From Pseudodesulfovibrio alkaliphilus (GTDB lineage: Bacteria; Desulfobacterota; Desulfovibrionia; Desulfovibrionales; Desulfovibrionaceae): 64,000 nt of DNA. The notes under the pieces were generated by a model. The model saw nothing but the letters and a program-made list of their open reading frames with translations, did not search any database and was not told where the DNA came from. Where the stretch lies: positions 682,001 to 746,000 of the forward strand of contig NZ_WODC01000001.1 of assembly GCF_009729555.1 (NCBI RefSeq), given 5' to 3'. Below, in pieces: positions 7,529 through 15,442 of the stretch (position 1 is its first letter; every line of letters begins with the position of its first letter). The translations under genes and the position numbers were made by a program.

Positions 7529-7876
7529 TCAACACCGGAATCGTTCGATATCCACGCCGCAGGCTTCGGCCAAACTGGCGGCAACGCTCCCGAACTCGTC
7601 CTCGCCCTCGCAGACGAACAGCCTGTGGAGCAGTTCGGGCTCGATGATCTGCCGGTCATACTCCATGACCATGGAGCGGGTCAGTGGATTGAACCGCGTC
7701 CGCCTCACAGCGGGTACTGACAACTCCGCGGGCGGTCCGAAGCCGTTGACCCTGACATACTCTATGACCCTGGGGTCGGCAATGACGCCAAGCCCGATCT
7801 TGAGGGTCAAACGGCCGGGCACATGGCTACCCACCCGGACATGGTCGCGCAAACCGTATACCAGATCAAGAGACAT
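7529..7876 (-). CDS. VPGR-type heavy-metal-associated domain protein, 115 aa
   Basis: I chose the ATG that gives MSLDLVYGLRDHV; the upstream extension is not conserved with its relatives. The start is equivalent to that of the 99-residue protein at 73-372 (LRDHVRVGSHVPGRLTLK here, LRDHLKIQHHVPGRIRIK there). A second strand reads RSMVMEYDRQIIEP. This is therefore the fourth copy of the module in 8 kb. The C-terminus contains cysteines (LFVCEGED, EACGVDIERFRC) that the first copy lacks. Probably a cytoplasmic partner of the P-type ATPases. It lies 63 bases upstream of the small membrane gene on the same strand. Confidence 0.6.
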   Translation of the reverse strand: MSLDLVYGLRDHVRVGSHVPGRLTLKIGLGVIADPRVIEYVRVNGFGPPAELSVPAVRRTRFNPLTRSMVMEYDRQIIEPELLHRLFVCEGEDEFGSVAASLAEACGVDIERFRC

Positions 7877-8134
7877 CGCTCTACTCCAGGTGAAGCGCTC
7901 CCGGTCCTGGCACCCTGGCCAGCCCAGCTGCGAGCGCCGAGTTTGCATCATCATACGCCTTTGGCTGCCCTTGTAAAACCGCGAAGCTGAATCGCATTAT
8001 CAGCTACGGCCTGGGCTGGCAGGTGAAGGCATCCCGGAACCGGACCGGCCGTGGCCAAAACGGCACGGCACGGTCGGGCTGTCTGTGCAAAGAGACAGGA
8101 CGATTCGCCGCAGAGAACATTCGCAACGATCATG

Positions 8135-8164
8135 TTGACATACATGGAAATGACTGGGTATACC
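8135..8164 (+). promoter_or_regulatory. sigma-70-type promoter for the DUF4198 gene pair
   Basis: TTGACA at 8135-8140 is a perfect -35 box. An 18-base spacer leads to TATACC at 8159-8164. Transcription would start near 8171, about 45 bases before the coding start. Confidence 0.55.
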
Positions 8165-8175
8165 TGCCCTCGGAG

Positions 8176-8190
8176 TGAAAACGATTTTCA
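8176..8190. promoter_or_regulatory. Fur-box-like operator
   Basis: TGAAAACGATTTTCA is a palindrome with 6-bp arms. Against the 7-1-7 Fur core TGATAATnATTATCA it agrees at 10 of 14 arm positions. It lies just downstream of the predicted transcription start, where bound repressor would block transcription. Function as a Fur site is inferred from sequence and iron-related context. Confidence 0.5.
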
Positions 8191-8214
8191 GATTCAATTG
8201 AAAGAGGAGTTGTC

Positions 8215-8940
8215 ATGAAGAAGTTCCGTATTGCCTTTGGACTGATGAGCCTGCTGATCCTGGTTGCCGCCACTGCGGCCCAGGCCCATGACATGTGGCT
8301 GGAAAAACGGGGCGACCGGGCATGGCTGCTATACGGCCATCCGGGAAGCACCGACCCCTATCCCCTGTCCAGGATCACCGCCCTGACGGGCATTACCGCC
8401 AACCAGTGGAAAGTGGCGCTGGAGCCCGTGGAGCACAAGGGCGAGGCCTTTGCCTGGCTCAATGACGACTTTGCCCTGCTCTGCGTCGATTTCGACAACA
8501 AATACTGGTACAACACCGAGGAAGACGGCTGGCGCAACTTCCTTGATCCGCGTGAGGTGCGGGGCACCGTCATTGATGAGGGCCGCTCCTGGAAACTCGC
8601 CAAGGAGATCGTCTCCTGGCAGCCGTTCATGGCGCAGCCGATCGGGCAACGCATCGAAATCGTGCCCCTGAAGGACCCCACCTCGCTCAAGCAGGGCGAC
8701 TCCCTGCCTGTAATGGTCTATTACGAAGGCAAACCAGCGCCCACCACCGGAGCAGCCGTATCCATCACCTCCGACTTCGCCATCGAGCACCCGGAGATGC
8801 GTACGCTCACCGACCAGAAGCCGGTCAACGTCAAGATCGGTCCTGCGGGACGCCAGCTGATCATCGGCAAGTACGAGCACCGCCTCGACGATACCCGCCG
8901 GGTCTGGTACGCCTTTTCCCTGAGCTTCACCACCAAGTAA
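8215..8940 (+). CDS. secreted DUF4198 / NikK-like periplasmic protein, 241 aa
   Basis: A signal peptide (residues 1-23) ends in AQA, and the mature protein would begin HDMWLEKRG. DUF4198 proteins such as NikK are periplasmic helpers of Ni/Co uptake and present metal-binding histidines at or near the mature N-terminus (family knowledge). The body has the usual beta-sandwich pattern (LKQGDSLPVMVYYEGKPAP, then TTGAAVSITSD). GAAAGAGGAG is a good ribosome site. No ECF or ABC transporter genes are adjacent, and a Fur-like box sits in the leader, so iron rather than nickel may be the metal (inference). It pairs with the next gene, 15 bases downstream. Confidence 0.7.
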   Translation: MKKFRIAFGLMSLLILVAATAAQAHDMWLEKRGDRAWLLYGHPGSTDPYPLSRITALTGITANQWKVALEPVEHKGEAFAWLNDDFALLCVDFDNKYWYNTEEDGWRNFLDPREVRGTVIDEGRSWKLAKEIVSWQPFMAQPIGQRIEIVPLKDPTSLKQGDSLPVMVYYEGKPAPTTGAAVSITSDFAIEHPEMRTLTDQKPVNVKIGPAGRQLIIGKYEHRLDDTRRVWYAFSLSFTTK

Positions 8941-8955
8941 TATTACGGAGAAGCC

Positions 8956-9279
8956 ATGACCAGACGACATATCCTGCCAGCCATGCTCATCGTCGCTTCC
9001 CTGCTGATCCCGGCGAGTGCCATGGCCCACGCCGCCATCTGCTCCTGCTTTGACAACGGCGACAACACCATCACCTGCGAAGGCGGCTTCTCGGACGGCT
9101 CGTCCGCCGCCGGAGTCCGGGTGTTTGTCCGCGACGCAAACGACACCACCGTCGCTCGCGGCGCCATGAACGATGACAGCGAGTTCACCTTCGACAAACC
9201 CGCCGGAGCCTACACGGTGCTCTTCGACGCCGGGCCCGGGCATCAGGTCGAGATCCAAAGCCGCAACATCGTCCAATAA
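8956..9279 (+). CDS. small secreted NikL-like protein, 107 aa
   Basis: A signal peptide ends SAMA, and the mature form would start HAAICSCFDNGD. A single beta-sandwich domain follows, with GGFSDGSSAAGVRVFVRD, then DSEFTFDKPAGAYTVLFD and a final DAGPGHQVEIQ. The GPGH ending and single-domain layout recall NikL, the partner of the NikK-type DUF4198 protein in nickel ECF systems. An ATG behind TACGGAG is the start. With its neighbour it makes a two-gene operon closed by a strong terminator. The role in periplasmic metal binding or delivery is inferred. Confidence 0.6.
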   Translation: MTRRHILPAMLIVASLLIPASAMAHAAICSCFDNGDNTITCEGGFSDGSSAAGVRVFVRDANDTTVARGAMNDDSEFTFDKPAGAYTVLFDAGPGHQVEIQSRNIVQ

Positions 9280-9300
9280 CACCAACGAGTTGAACAGCAA

Positions 9301-9326
9301 GAGGGCGCACCCTGGGGTGCGCCCTC
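9301..9326. terminator. bidirectional rho-independent terminator
   Basis: GAGGGCGCACCC and GGGTGCGCCCTC form a 12-bp inverted repeat, followed by TTT and preceded by AGCAA. It serves the NikL-like gene from the left and the kinase operon from the right. Confidence 0.8.
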
Positions 9327-9408
9327 TTTGCTGCTGTGCCATTTTCGGGAATGGACAATGTCCTTCCACGGCTGGCGCTTCCCAGCCGGACGGTATTTCG
9401 CGCCCAGG

Positions 9409-10545
9409 CTAGGTCTTGAGGTGGGCGGTGGGGATGGTGACGGTAAAGATGGCGCCCTGCCCCACGCGGGAATTGGCCATAATGGAACCGCCCATCTCCT
9501 TGACCAGCTTCTTGGTGGCCATCAGGCCGATGCCCGTGCCCCGGCTGCCCTTGGTGGTGAAAAAGGAATTGAAAATCCTGGTCAGAATCTCGGGCGCAAT
9601 GCCGTGGCCCGTGTCCTCCACCTCGTAGCGCACAGCCATGCCGCCGCCATCGCGGGTGCGGATGATCACCTTCTTCTCCCCTTCGAGCCGATCCTGGCAG
9701 GCGTCTATGGCATTGGACACGAGATTGGTCAGACATTGATGAATCGCATTGGGATCAATACGCATGGCGGGCAGCGTTCCGTCCAGGTCCAGGACGAGGT
9801 CCACGCCGCAGTTGGCAGCCTGGGAGGCCATCAGGTCATGCACCTGCCTGGCCGGGGCATCGGGGTCCGCCTCCACGGGACTGATGGTCACGGGCTTGGC
9901 GTAATCAAGCAGTTCCATGGAGAGATTGCGGATGCGCTCCACATCGCGACGCACCATCTCCCAGCCCTGGCGCAGATACTCGCGGTTTTCGAGCTCCAGC
10001 CCCTTTTCGATGACGAACATGCCGCCTTCGAGGCCGCCTGCCACGTTCTTGATGGCATGCGACATGGAGGCCACGGTCTGCCCCACTGCGGCCATGCGTT
10101 CCGCCTCCACCAGCTCCTTGCTCTTCTCAAGCACGAGATGTTCCAGATTCTCTGTGTATTCACGCAGCTGGTCGCGAATGGAGATCTTCTCTTCGGCGCG
10201 TTTGAGCGAGATTTCGAGGGCGTTCTCGTGCAGGGGTTTGGTGATGAAGTCTCCGGCACCCAGACGCAGGCTCTCAATGGCCACGTCCATGTCGCCGTGC
10301 CCGGTGATCATGATCACCTCGCAGTCGGGACAGTCCCTCTTGACACGCTTGAGCAGCTCAAGCCCGTCCATTCCGGGCATCCTGATGTCGGTCACGATCA
10401 AGGGGATTTCACGCGCCGTCAACAGTTCGAGCGCCTGTGCGCCCGTGGCCGCCGTGACCACATCGTATCCGGCATCGGCGATGGCCAGCGCGAGTACGGT
10501 GCGGATTCCCTCTTCATCATCAACGAGCAATACTGTTTTCTGCAT
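9409..10545 (-). CDS. response-regulator/histidine-kinase protein (REC then HK), 378 aa
   Basis: An N-terminal receiver domain has acidic residues D9-D10, phospho-acceptor D53 (TDIRMPGMDG), T81 and K103 (FITKPL). A coiled linker leads to a kinase core with the H-box SMSHAIKNVAGG (H163). A GHKL ATPase follows, with N-box NLVSNAIDAC, DTGHGI and GTGIGL. It is soluble, with no membrane segment and no DNA-binding output. The start codon lies one base after the stop of the upstream sensor kinase (TGAGATG), so the two are translationally coupled. The receiver may take phosphate from that sensor and gate this second kinase; the final target is not in view. Confidence 0.85.
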   Translation of the reverse strand: MQKTVLLVDDEEGIRTVLALAIADAGYDVVTAATGAQALELLTAREIPLIVTDIRMPGMDGLELLKRVKRDCPDCEVIMITGHGDMDVAIESLRLGAGDFITKPLHENALEISLKRAEEKISIRDQLREYTENLEHLVLEKSKELVEAERMAAVGQTVASMSHAIKNVAGGLEGGMFVIEKGLELENREYLRQGWEMVRRDVERIRNLSMELLDYAKPVTISPVEADPDAPARQVHDLMASQAANCGVDLVLDLDGTLPAMRIDPNAIHQCLTNLVSNAIDACQDRLEGEKKVIIRTRDGGGMAVRYEVEDTGHGIAPEILTRIFNSFFTTKGSRGTGIGLMATKKLVKEMGGSIMANSRVGQGAIFTVTIPTAHLKT

Positions 10546-10546
10546 C

Positions 10547-12817
10547 TCAACTGTCCGCGACTGGAAGTGTTATGGTGAACCGTGCCCCGGCTTCACCGTT
10601 GTCCACATGGATGGCGCCGCCGATGTTCTTGACCAGGCCATAGCTGATGGAGAGCCCCAACCCGGTTCCCTTGCCGACCTTCTTGGTGGTGAAGAACGGA
10701 TCGAAAATCTTGCTGAAGATCGCCTCGGGTATTCCGCCGCCGTTGTCCTCCACCTGGATGAAGACCCTGTCCTGGTCGCGTCCGGTACGCACGGTTATGA
10801 GTGCCGTATCAGAATTGACGGCTCCTGTCTTCTCCTCAAGCACGTCCCTGGCGTTGACCAGGAGGTTGACCACGACCTGCTCCAACTGCTCCGGCGAGGC
10901 CATGACCGGCGGGGGAGACTGGGCCAGCTCCCAGCGCACGGTGATGCCATGGGCGTCGAACTGCTTGTTGAGCAGGGTGAAGGCCCGGTTGACGCAATCG
11001 TTGACGTTGACCCGCTCCAGCTGCCTGTCCGCCTTGCGGCCGAACTCCCGCATGTGGTTGATGATCCTGGTGGCCCTGTCCACATAGCTGTCCACCTCGC
11101 GGGCCAGGGTGGCGATGGTCTCGGCCGGGATGGTCTCGCCCGCATTGATCTTCTTGATGAAGAAGTTGCTGGCGGACTTGATGACCGTGAGCGGCTGGTT
11201 CAGCTCGTGGGCCACGCCCGTGGCCATTTCGCCCAGAGTGGCCATCTTCCCGGCATGAAAGAGCAGTTGCTCGGCCTCCAGCCTCTCGGTGATGTCCGTG
11301 GTGCTGATGAGCAGATACTCTGTGCTGGCATGAGCCGAGATGGCCTGCATGACATCCACGAAAAAGGCGGAGCCGTCGCTGCGAACGGACTTGACCTGGT
11401 TGATGGAGGTGAAGGCGCGCAGCTGCGCCTTGATCCGCTCCGCCTCGTCGGGGTGGATGACCGTGAGAAAGGACCGGCCGACAAGCTCTTCGGGCTCGTA
11501 GCCGTAAACCGACGAAGCCGTGGAGTTGCAGTCGATGATGTTGAGGGTGGTGTTATCCACCACAAAGATGGAGTTGGGCACGCTGTTGAAGATGGTGTGG
11601 TATTTCTTCTCCGACTCCCTGAGACGCTCCTCGAGCTTCTTGCGTTCGGTAATGTCCAGGCACATCTCCATGGCCTTGGTCACCCGGCCGTGTTCGTCGC
11701 GGATGGGTGCGGTATGGACAATCCAGTGGGAATAGGTTCCGTCGGGATTGCGTCTGCTCTCCTCGCTGCAATGGGCCAAACCGTTCTCAAAGGTCTTCTC
11801 CACAGGGCAATCCTCGCACCGCTCGTCGATACCCTTGTATGCCTGATAACAGAAGGCACCCGGAAACGGGCTGAACCGCTCTCGGGTCTCCTTGTTGTAT
11901 TCAAGCAGCTTGTAGTCGCGATCCTGGACCGTGACCACGCAGGGGACGTTGTCGAAAAGCAGCTCGTATTCGAGCATCTTGGCATTGAGGGCCTGTTGTT
12001 TGGCGTGCAGGGCCCGGACCATGGCCGTGTGCGAACGGGCCAGCTCGCCCAGCTCGTCCTCTCGCCCGGCAATGGGCAGGTCCGCCCTCAAGGTGCGCCC
12101 CTCGGCGATGTCGCGGGAACTCTTGTTCAGCTGGGAAAGGGGCTTGGTGATGATCTGACGCAGCCCAAGGAAGATGCCTCCAGAGGTGATGATGAAGAAG
12201 ATGGTCCCAAGGACGATAAGGCCGGTGCGGTAGTCCGCAACCATGATGTCCGTATCGTCGAAGGAGAAAACGAGTTCCATTGTCCCGAGAATGGACTTGT
12301 CCGGCGGATGAAAGTGGCACGGCCCGCCCGAACATTCGGTCGAATTCTCAATGGGCGTCTGTACGCTGAAAAGATGGGCCCCCTCCCCGGAGCGGATCTC
12401 GCGGATGCGTTCCTCCCTGGAGAGGGCGGTCTTGGGCGGCGTCCACGCATGGCAGGCTTGGCACAGGGAGCTGTCCTGACCGATAACCGTTTCTTTTTCA
12501 TCGGGATTGTTGGAGAACTTTATCTCCCCTTCCTTGTTGATGACCCGGATGGAGGTGATGGGATTGATCTCCGCGACCTTGCGGATGATCTGGTCTATCT
12601 CGTGGCGGGAGTTGCGCAGCATGGCGTTGTGCAAACCCAGCTTGATGGTTCTGCTGACCATGTCGGCAGTGATGACGTGCTCTGAGAGGGTGTGGGTGTT
12701 GACGAAGCCGATGCTCAGGTGGATGAGGATCAGAGTGCCCGCCAGCATGATGCCGCCAGTGGCGACAATAATCTTGGCGATCAGGTTTTTCCTGATGATC
12801 ATGATGAGCCTGAGCAT
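10547..12817 (-). CDS. membrane sensor histidine kinase with periplasmic c-type haem motifs, 756 aa
   Basis: TM1 (about 12-37) and TM2 (about 197-218) bracket a periplasmic sensor of about 160 residues. This holds CQACH at 119-123 and CSGGPCH at 162-168, that is CXXCH and CX4CH haem-attachment motifs like those of Desulfovibrio multihaem cytochromes. Then come HAMP (about 219-271) and a first PAS (about 283-395) with an unusual Cys cluster at 323-337 ([15 protein letters not shown]). A second PAS (about 405-512), HisKA with H537 ([10 protein letters not shown]) and an ATPase domain ([16 protein letters not shown]) follow. A covalently haem-bound redox or ligand sensor is likely. The start follows GAGGGA. 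Confidence 0.88.
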   Translation of the reverse strand: MLRLIMIIRKNLIAKIIVATGGIMLAGTLILIHLSIGFVNTHTLSEHVITADMVSRTIKLGLHNAMLRNSRHEIDQIIRKVAEINPITSIRVINKEGEIKFSNNPDEKETVIGQDSSLCQACHAWTPPKTALSREERIREIRSGEGAHLFSVQTPIENSTECSGGPCHFHPPDKSILGTMELVFSFDDTDIMVADYRTGLIVLGTIFFIITSGGIFLGLRQIITKPLSQLNKSSRDIAEGRTLRADLPIAGREDELGELARSHTAMVRALHAKQQALNAKMLEYELLFDNVPCVVTVQDRDYKLLEYNKETRERFSPFPGAFCYQAYKGIDERCEDCPVEKTFENGLAHCSEESRRNPDGTYSHWIVHTAPIRDEHGRVTKAMEMCLDITERKKLEERLRESEKKYHTIFNSVPNSIFVVDNTTLNIIDCNSTASSVYGYEPEELVGRSFLTVIHPDEAERIKAQLRAFTSINQVKSVRSDGSAFFVDVMQAISAHASTEYLLISTTDITERLEAEQLLFHAGKMATLGEMATGVAHELNQPLTVIKSASNFFIKKINAGETIPAETIATLAREVDSYVDRATRIINHMREFGRKADRQLERVNVNDCVNRAFTLLNKQFDAHGITVRWELAQSPPPVMASPEQLEQVVVNLLVNARDVLEEKTGAVNSDTALITVRTGRDQDRVFIQVEDNGGGIPEAIFSKIFDPFFTTKKVGKGTGLGLSISYGLVKNIGGAIHVDNGEAGARFTITLPVADS

Positions 12818-12975
12818 CTTCCCTCGTCAACTCCGCTGCCGCCATCCGACAGATAAATTTGTGGTTTATAGGCAAAAAAATGAAACAAAACCAGCCGACG
12901 TGTCAAGGCAAATCGATTGCAGACCGCCGAGGTCGGAAATTGTCGAAACGAGCCCGGATACGGGGGCGGCCGCGT

Positions 12976-13626
12976 TCAGGGGGTGTCGCGGCGCTTCTGT
13001 GGCGGAGGGGCGTCCTGGGGCGATGCGGCCTGACGGGCGGCGTGAAAGGAGTAAATGCGGCGCAGGGTCGCGAAGGTCTCCACGCAATGGTAGAGGGCAA
13101 AGGCCGCGCAAAAAAGCGTGACCAGGTCCCTGTTGAAATGGAGCGAGGCGAGGTAAAGCAGATAAAAGACGTATTTGGAACGGACAAAGCGGCGCAGCTT
13201 CACGCCCAGCTCGTTGGCGTAGATGACCAGCCCGATAAAGGCCACGTAGGTGGCGGCGAAGAGGACCATGGCAGGCCCCCACGCCCCGATATGGTAGACG
13301 GCCGCGGCAGGCAGGACAATGACCCCGAGCTGGTCGGCCACAATGTCCACCAGCAGCCCGCCGGGGTGGGGCGTGCCGGTCCTGCGGGCCAGAGGCCCGT
13401 CCAGGCCGTCGCAGAGCACATACAAGGCCATGCCCACGAATGCCAGCCAGGCCAGGGAGGGAGGCGTCAGCCCGGCCAGCACAAGGAATCCGACTCCGGC
13501 CGCCGAAACCTGGTTGGGCGTGACCCGAAGCCGCGCCAGCAGCCCGACAACCGGCGAGAAAATCCGGTCGCGCATTCCCGCGAAGTCGCGCTGGCTGGCC
13601 CGTTCCTCAAAGTTGAAATAGTCCAT
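12976..13626 (-). CDS. CDP-alcohol phosphatidyltransferase family membrane protein, 216 aa
   Basis: The family signature is complete at about residues 72-97: DGLDGPLAR, then G and D-x3-D (GGLLVDIVADQ). It transfers a phosphatidyl group from CDP-diacylglycerol to an alcohol acceptor at the cytoplasmic face of the membrane; which alcohol cannot be told. About five hydrophobic segments are visible. I start at the ATG giving MDYFNFEERASQ; an earlier GTG would add 20 residues but gives a poorer N-terminus. The C-terminal 20 residues are Pro/Gln-rich and probably disordered. It stands alone on the strand between the kinase operon and cbiET. Confidence 0.8.
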   Translation of the reverse strand: MDYFNFEERASQRDFAGMRDRIFSPVVGLLARLRVTPNQVSAAGVGFLVLAGLTPPSLAWLAFVGMALYVLCDGLDGPLARRTGTPHPGGLLVDIVADQLGVIVLPAAAVYHIGAWGPAMVLFAATYVAFIGLVIYANELGVKLRRFVRSKYVFYLLYLASLHFNRDLVTLFCAAFALYHCVETFATLRRIYSFHAARQAASPQDAPPPQKRRDTP

Positions 13627-14050
13627 GGCGTTGCCTGCCCGTTTGCCGTCGATCCCGCCGTCGGTGCGCCCGACAGCGGGCCACACCCTGTCACGGGATC
13701 GTGACCATTGCCAGAAGTGTCCGTCATGCCGGAATATTTGTCAAGAGTAGGGGACAGATGGTTTTGCGCGACGATGCGTGGATTGAGGCATCGAGTCCAA
13801 GCGGGAAAAAAATGAAAACCCCCGGGAAAAAACACCGTGTCGGCAATCCCTTGAGCTTCACCTTCTGGCACACATACCAGTTTAGCAGACTGTAAAAAAA
13901 TGGAGGAGCGACGGCTCTTTCTTCTCTCTTGCTCCCCACCTGGGCCATCGCAGGATGGGACAACCACTTCCCACTATGGGTGCTGACCGGAAAACAGACG
14001 CCTTTCCCGCCCGCAGCCTCGCTGCGATCGCCCGCGTATCACCCCTCTGG
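13627..14050. other. 424-bp gap between cbiET and the phosphatidyltransferase gene
   Basis: No coding region is credible. The left part has A-tracts around CCCCCGGG (13810-13830). The right part is rich in short palindromes: CGCAGC/GCTGCG around GAG at 14019-14033, CCATC/GATGG near 13945-13958, and a GGAGC/GCTCC pair near 13905-13935. On the minus strand this is the 3' flank of cbiET and the leader of the next gene. It may hold a structured RNA, but I recognise no known RNA family. Confidence 0.3.
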
Positions 14051-15295
14051 TCAGGGTTTTTCGGCCCAGAGGATAAATACCGGGTTTTGGGCCTTGAAAC
14101 GCAAATCGCCAGCCAGGGAATCGGTGGCCGAGGCCTGGAGCTGGGTGACGCCAAAGTGCCAGCCTAAGGCTTGGAAATGGTCTTTGGCCGTGTGCAGGGT
14201 GTCGAGAAGGATGCAGTGGATGACCATGCGGCCGCGGGGCTTGAGGCGCTCGCAGGCTATTTCAAGCAGGGCGGTGTCCTCGTTGGAAGGGCCGCCGAGA
14301 CCACCGCCGATGAAAACGCGATCGGGCCGAGGCAGGCCCTTGAGGCAGTCGGGCATGGTGCCGAGAACGACATCGACCAGCCAGGCGCCGGTACGACGGA
14401 TGTTTTCGCGGATCATGGCCGCACGGGTCTTGTGGCGCTCCACGGCGAAAACGCGGCCGCGCCGGGCCAGATGGGACGCCTCGATGGAGACCGAACCGCA
14501 ACCCGCGCCCAGATCCCATATGGTGGATTCGGGCTCCACGTTGAGCAGGGCGAGGCCGGTGGCGCGTACCGGCAGCTTGGTGATGAGGTTCTTCTGATGC
14601 AGGTAGAAATGGTCGGGAATGCCGAGGGTCAACTCAATCTCGGGCGGGTAGAGCCGTTCGAGAATGACAAGATTGAGGTCTGAAAAGTCCATGCCCCAGG
14701 TCTCGGGCAGGGCCAGGGGACGGATGCGCTCCTGCAAAGTGCCCAGGTCTTCGAGCACGGTCATGGAAAAGCATTCGGCCCCGCGCTCGAGCAGGGCGCG
14801 GGCCACCTCGGCCGGGGTATTCTCCGCATCCGTGAACACGGCGATAAGATCGGCGCGGACCAGGGCGGCGTAGAGGGGCGAGAAGTCGTCGCGGCCGTGC
14901 AGGGAGACGAAATCCATCTCCTGCCAGGCCAAACCGAGACGGGCTGAAGCCAGCTGCACGGTGGAAAGATTGGGCTCCACGATCAGGTTTTCGCTGCCCA
15001 GCTCCTCGGCCAGCCGCTTGCCGATGCCGAAAAAGAGCGGGTCGCCGTCGCAGAGCACGACCACGACGCGGCCCTTGGACGCGGCCTTGCGGATGGTCTC
15101 GAGCACGGGCGCGAGGTGGCCGGTGATGGGCAGCCGCTCGGCCCCCTTGGGGATCAGATCGTCCGGGCAGGCGGCCAGGAGCCGCTTGCCACCCGCCACC
15201 AGATCGGCGCGGGCCAGCGCATCGCGGGCACGGGGAGGAAGCTGAAGCGATCCGGGGGCAAGCCCGATGACGTAAACAGGGTTTGTGGTCGGCAT
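14051..15295 (-). CDS. cobL: bifunctional precorrin-6Y C5,15-methyltransferase/decarboxylase (CbiE-CbiT)
   Basis: Cobalamin (corrin-ring) biosynthesis. The N-terminal half (about 1-205) is a tetrapyrrole methylase with VYVIGLAPGS and LCDGDPLFFGIG, the CbiE part that methylates C5. The C-terminal half (about 220-414) is a SAM-binding CbiT domain with IWDLGAGCGSVSIEAS and FIGGG, which methylates C15 and decarboxylates the acetate side chain. At 414 residues it is the usual length of the fused CobL/CbiET enzyme. I start at MPTTNPVYVIG, which aligns with the family; the frame extends further upstream. No other cobalamin gene lies in the window. Confidence 0.9.
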   Translation of the reverse strand: MPTTNPVYVIGLAPGSLQLPPRARDALARADLVAGGKRLLAACPDDLIPKGAERLPITGHLAPVLETIRKAASKGRVVVVLCDGDPLFFGIGKRLAEELGSENLIVEPNLSTVQLASARLGLAWQEMDFVSLHGRDDFSPLYAALVRADLIAVFTDAENTPAEVARALLERGAECFSMTVLEDLGTLQERIRPLALPETWGMDFSDLNLVILERLYPPEIELTLGIPDHFYLHQKNLITKLPVRATGLALLNVEPESTIWDLGAGCGSVSIEASHLARRGRVFAVERHKTRAAMIRENIRRTGAWLVDVVLGTMPDCLKGLPRPDRVFIGGGLGGPSNEDTALLEIACERLKPRGRMVIHCILLDTLHTAKDHFQALGWHFGVTQLQASATDSLAGDLRFKAQNPVFILWAEKP

Positions 15296-15360
15296 GGTCG
15301 CCAATGTATCCAAAATGCGGCCTGGGGGAAAGGGGAATGGACCGACCGTCACACTACCGT

Positions 15361-15388
15361 TTGACCGTCTGAAAAATTGTGCTATGGT
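15361..15388 (+). promoter_or_regulatory. promoter of the transaldolase-like gene
   Basis: TTGACC at 15361-15366 and TATGGT at 15383-15388 are separated by 16 bases, about 55 bases ahead of the coding start. This fits a housekeeping sigma-70 promoter. Confidence 0.5.
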
Positions 15389-15442
15389 CGGAGCAAATCA
15401 AGAAAGGTCAATGGGTTGTCACCGCGTCGCCAAGGAGGTTGC

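Noticed and set aside
9917-12685. 922-codon plus-strand frame across the kinase genes
   Set aside because: It is antisense to two clearly identified kinases; composition is Ser/Arg-rich junk.
14000-14050. Cobalamin riboswitch in the gap next to cbiET
   Set aside because: Isolated words such as GGGGAGC and GGGAA occur, but not in the conserved order, and the gap is downstream of cbiET.
13882-14597. Small frames in the gap right of the phosphatidyltransferase gene
   Set aside because: No ribosome site, no family, and they run into cbiET on the opposite strand; the gap was left as non-coding.
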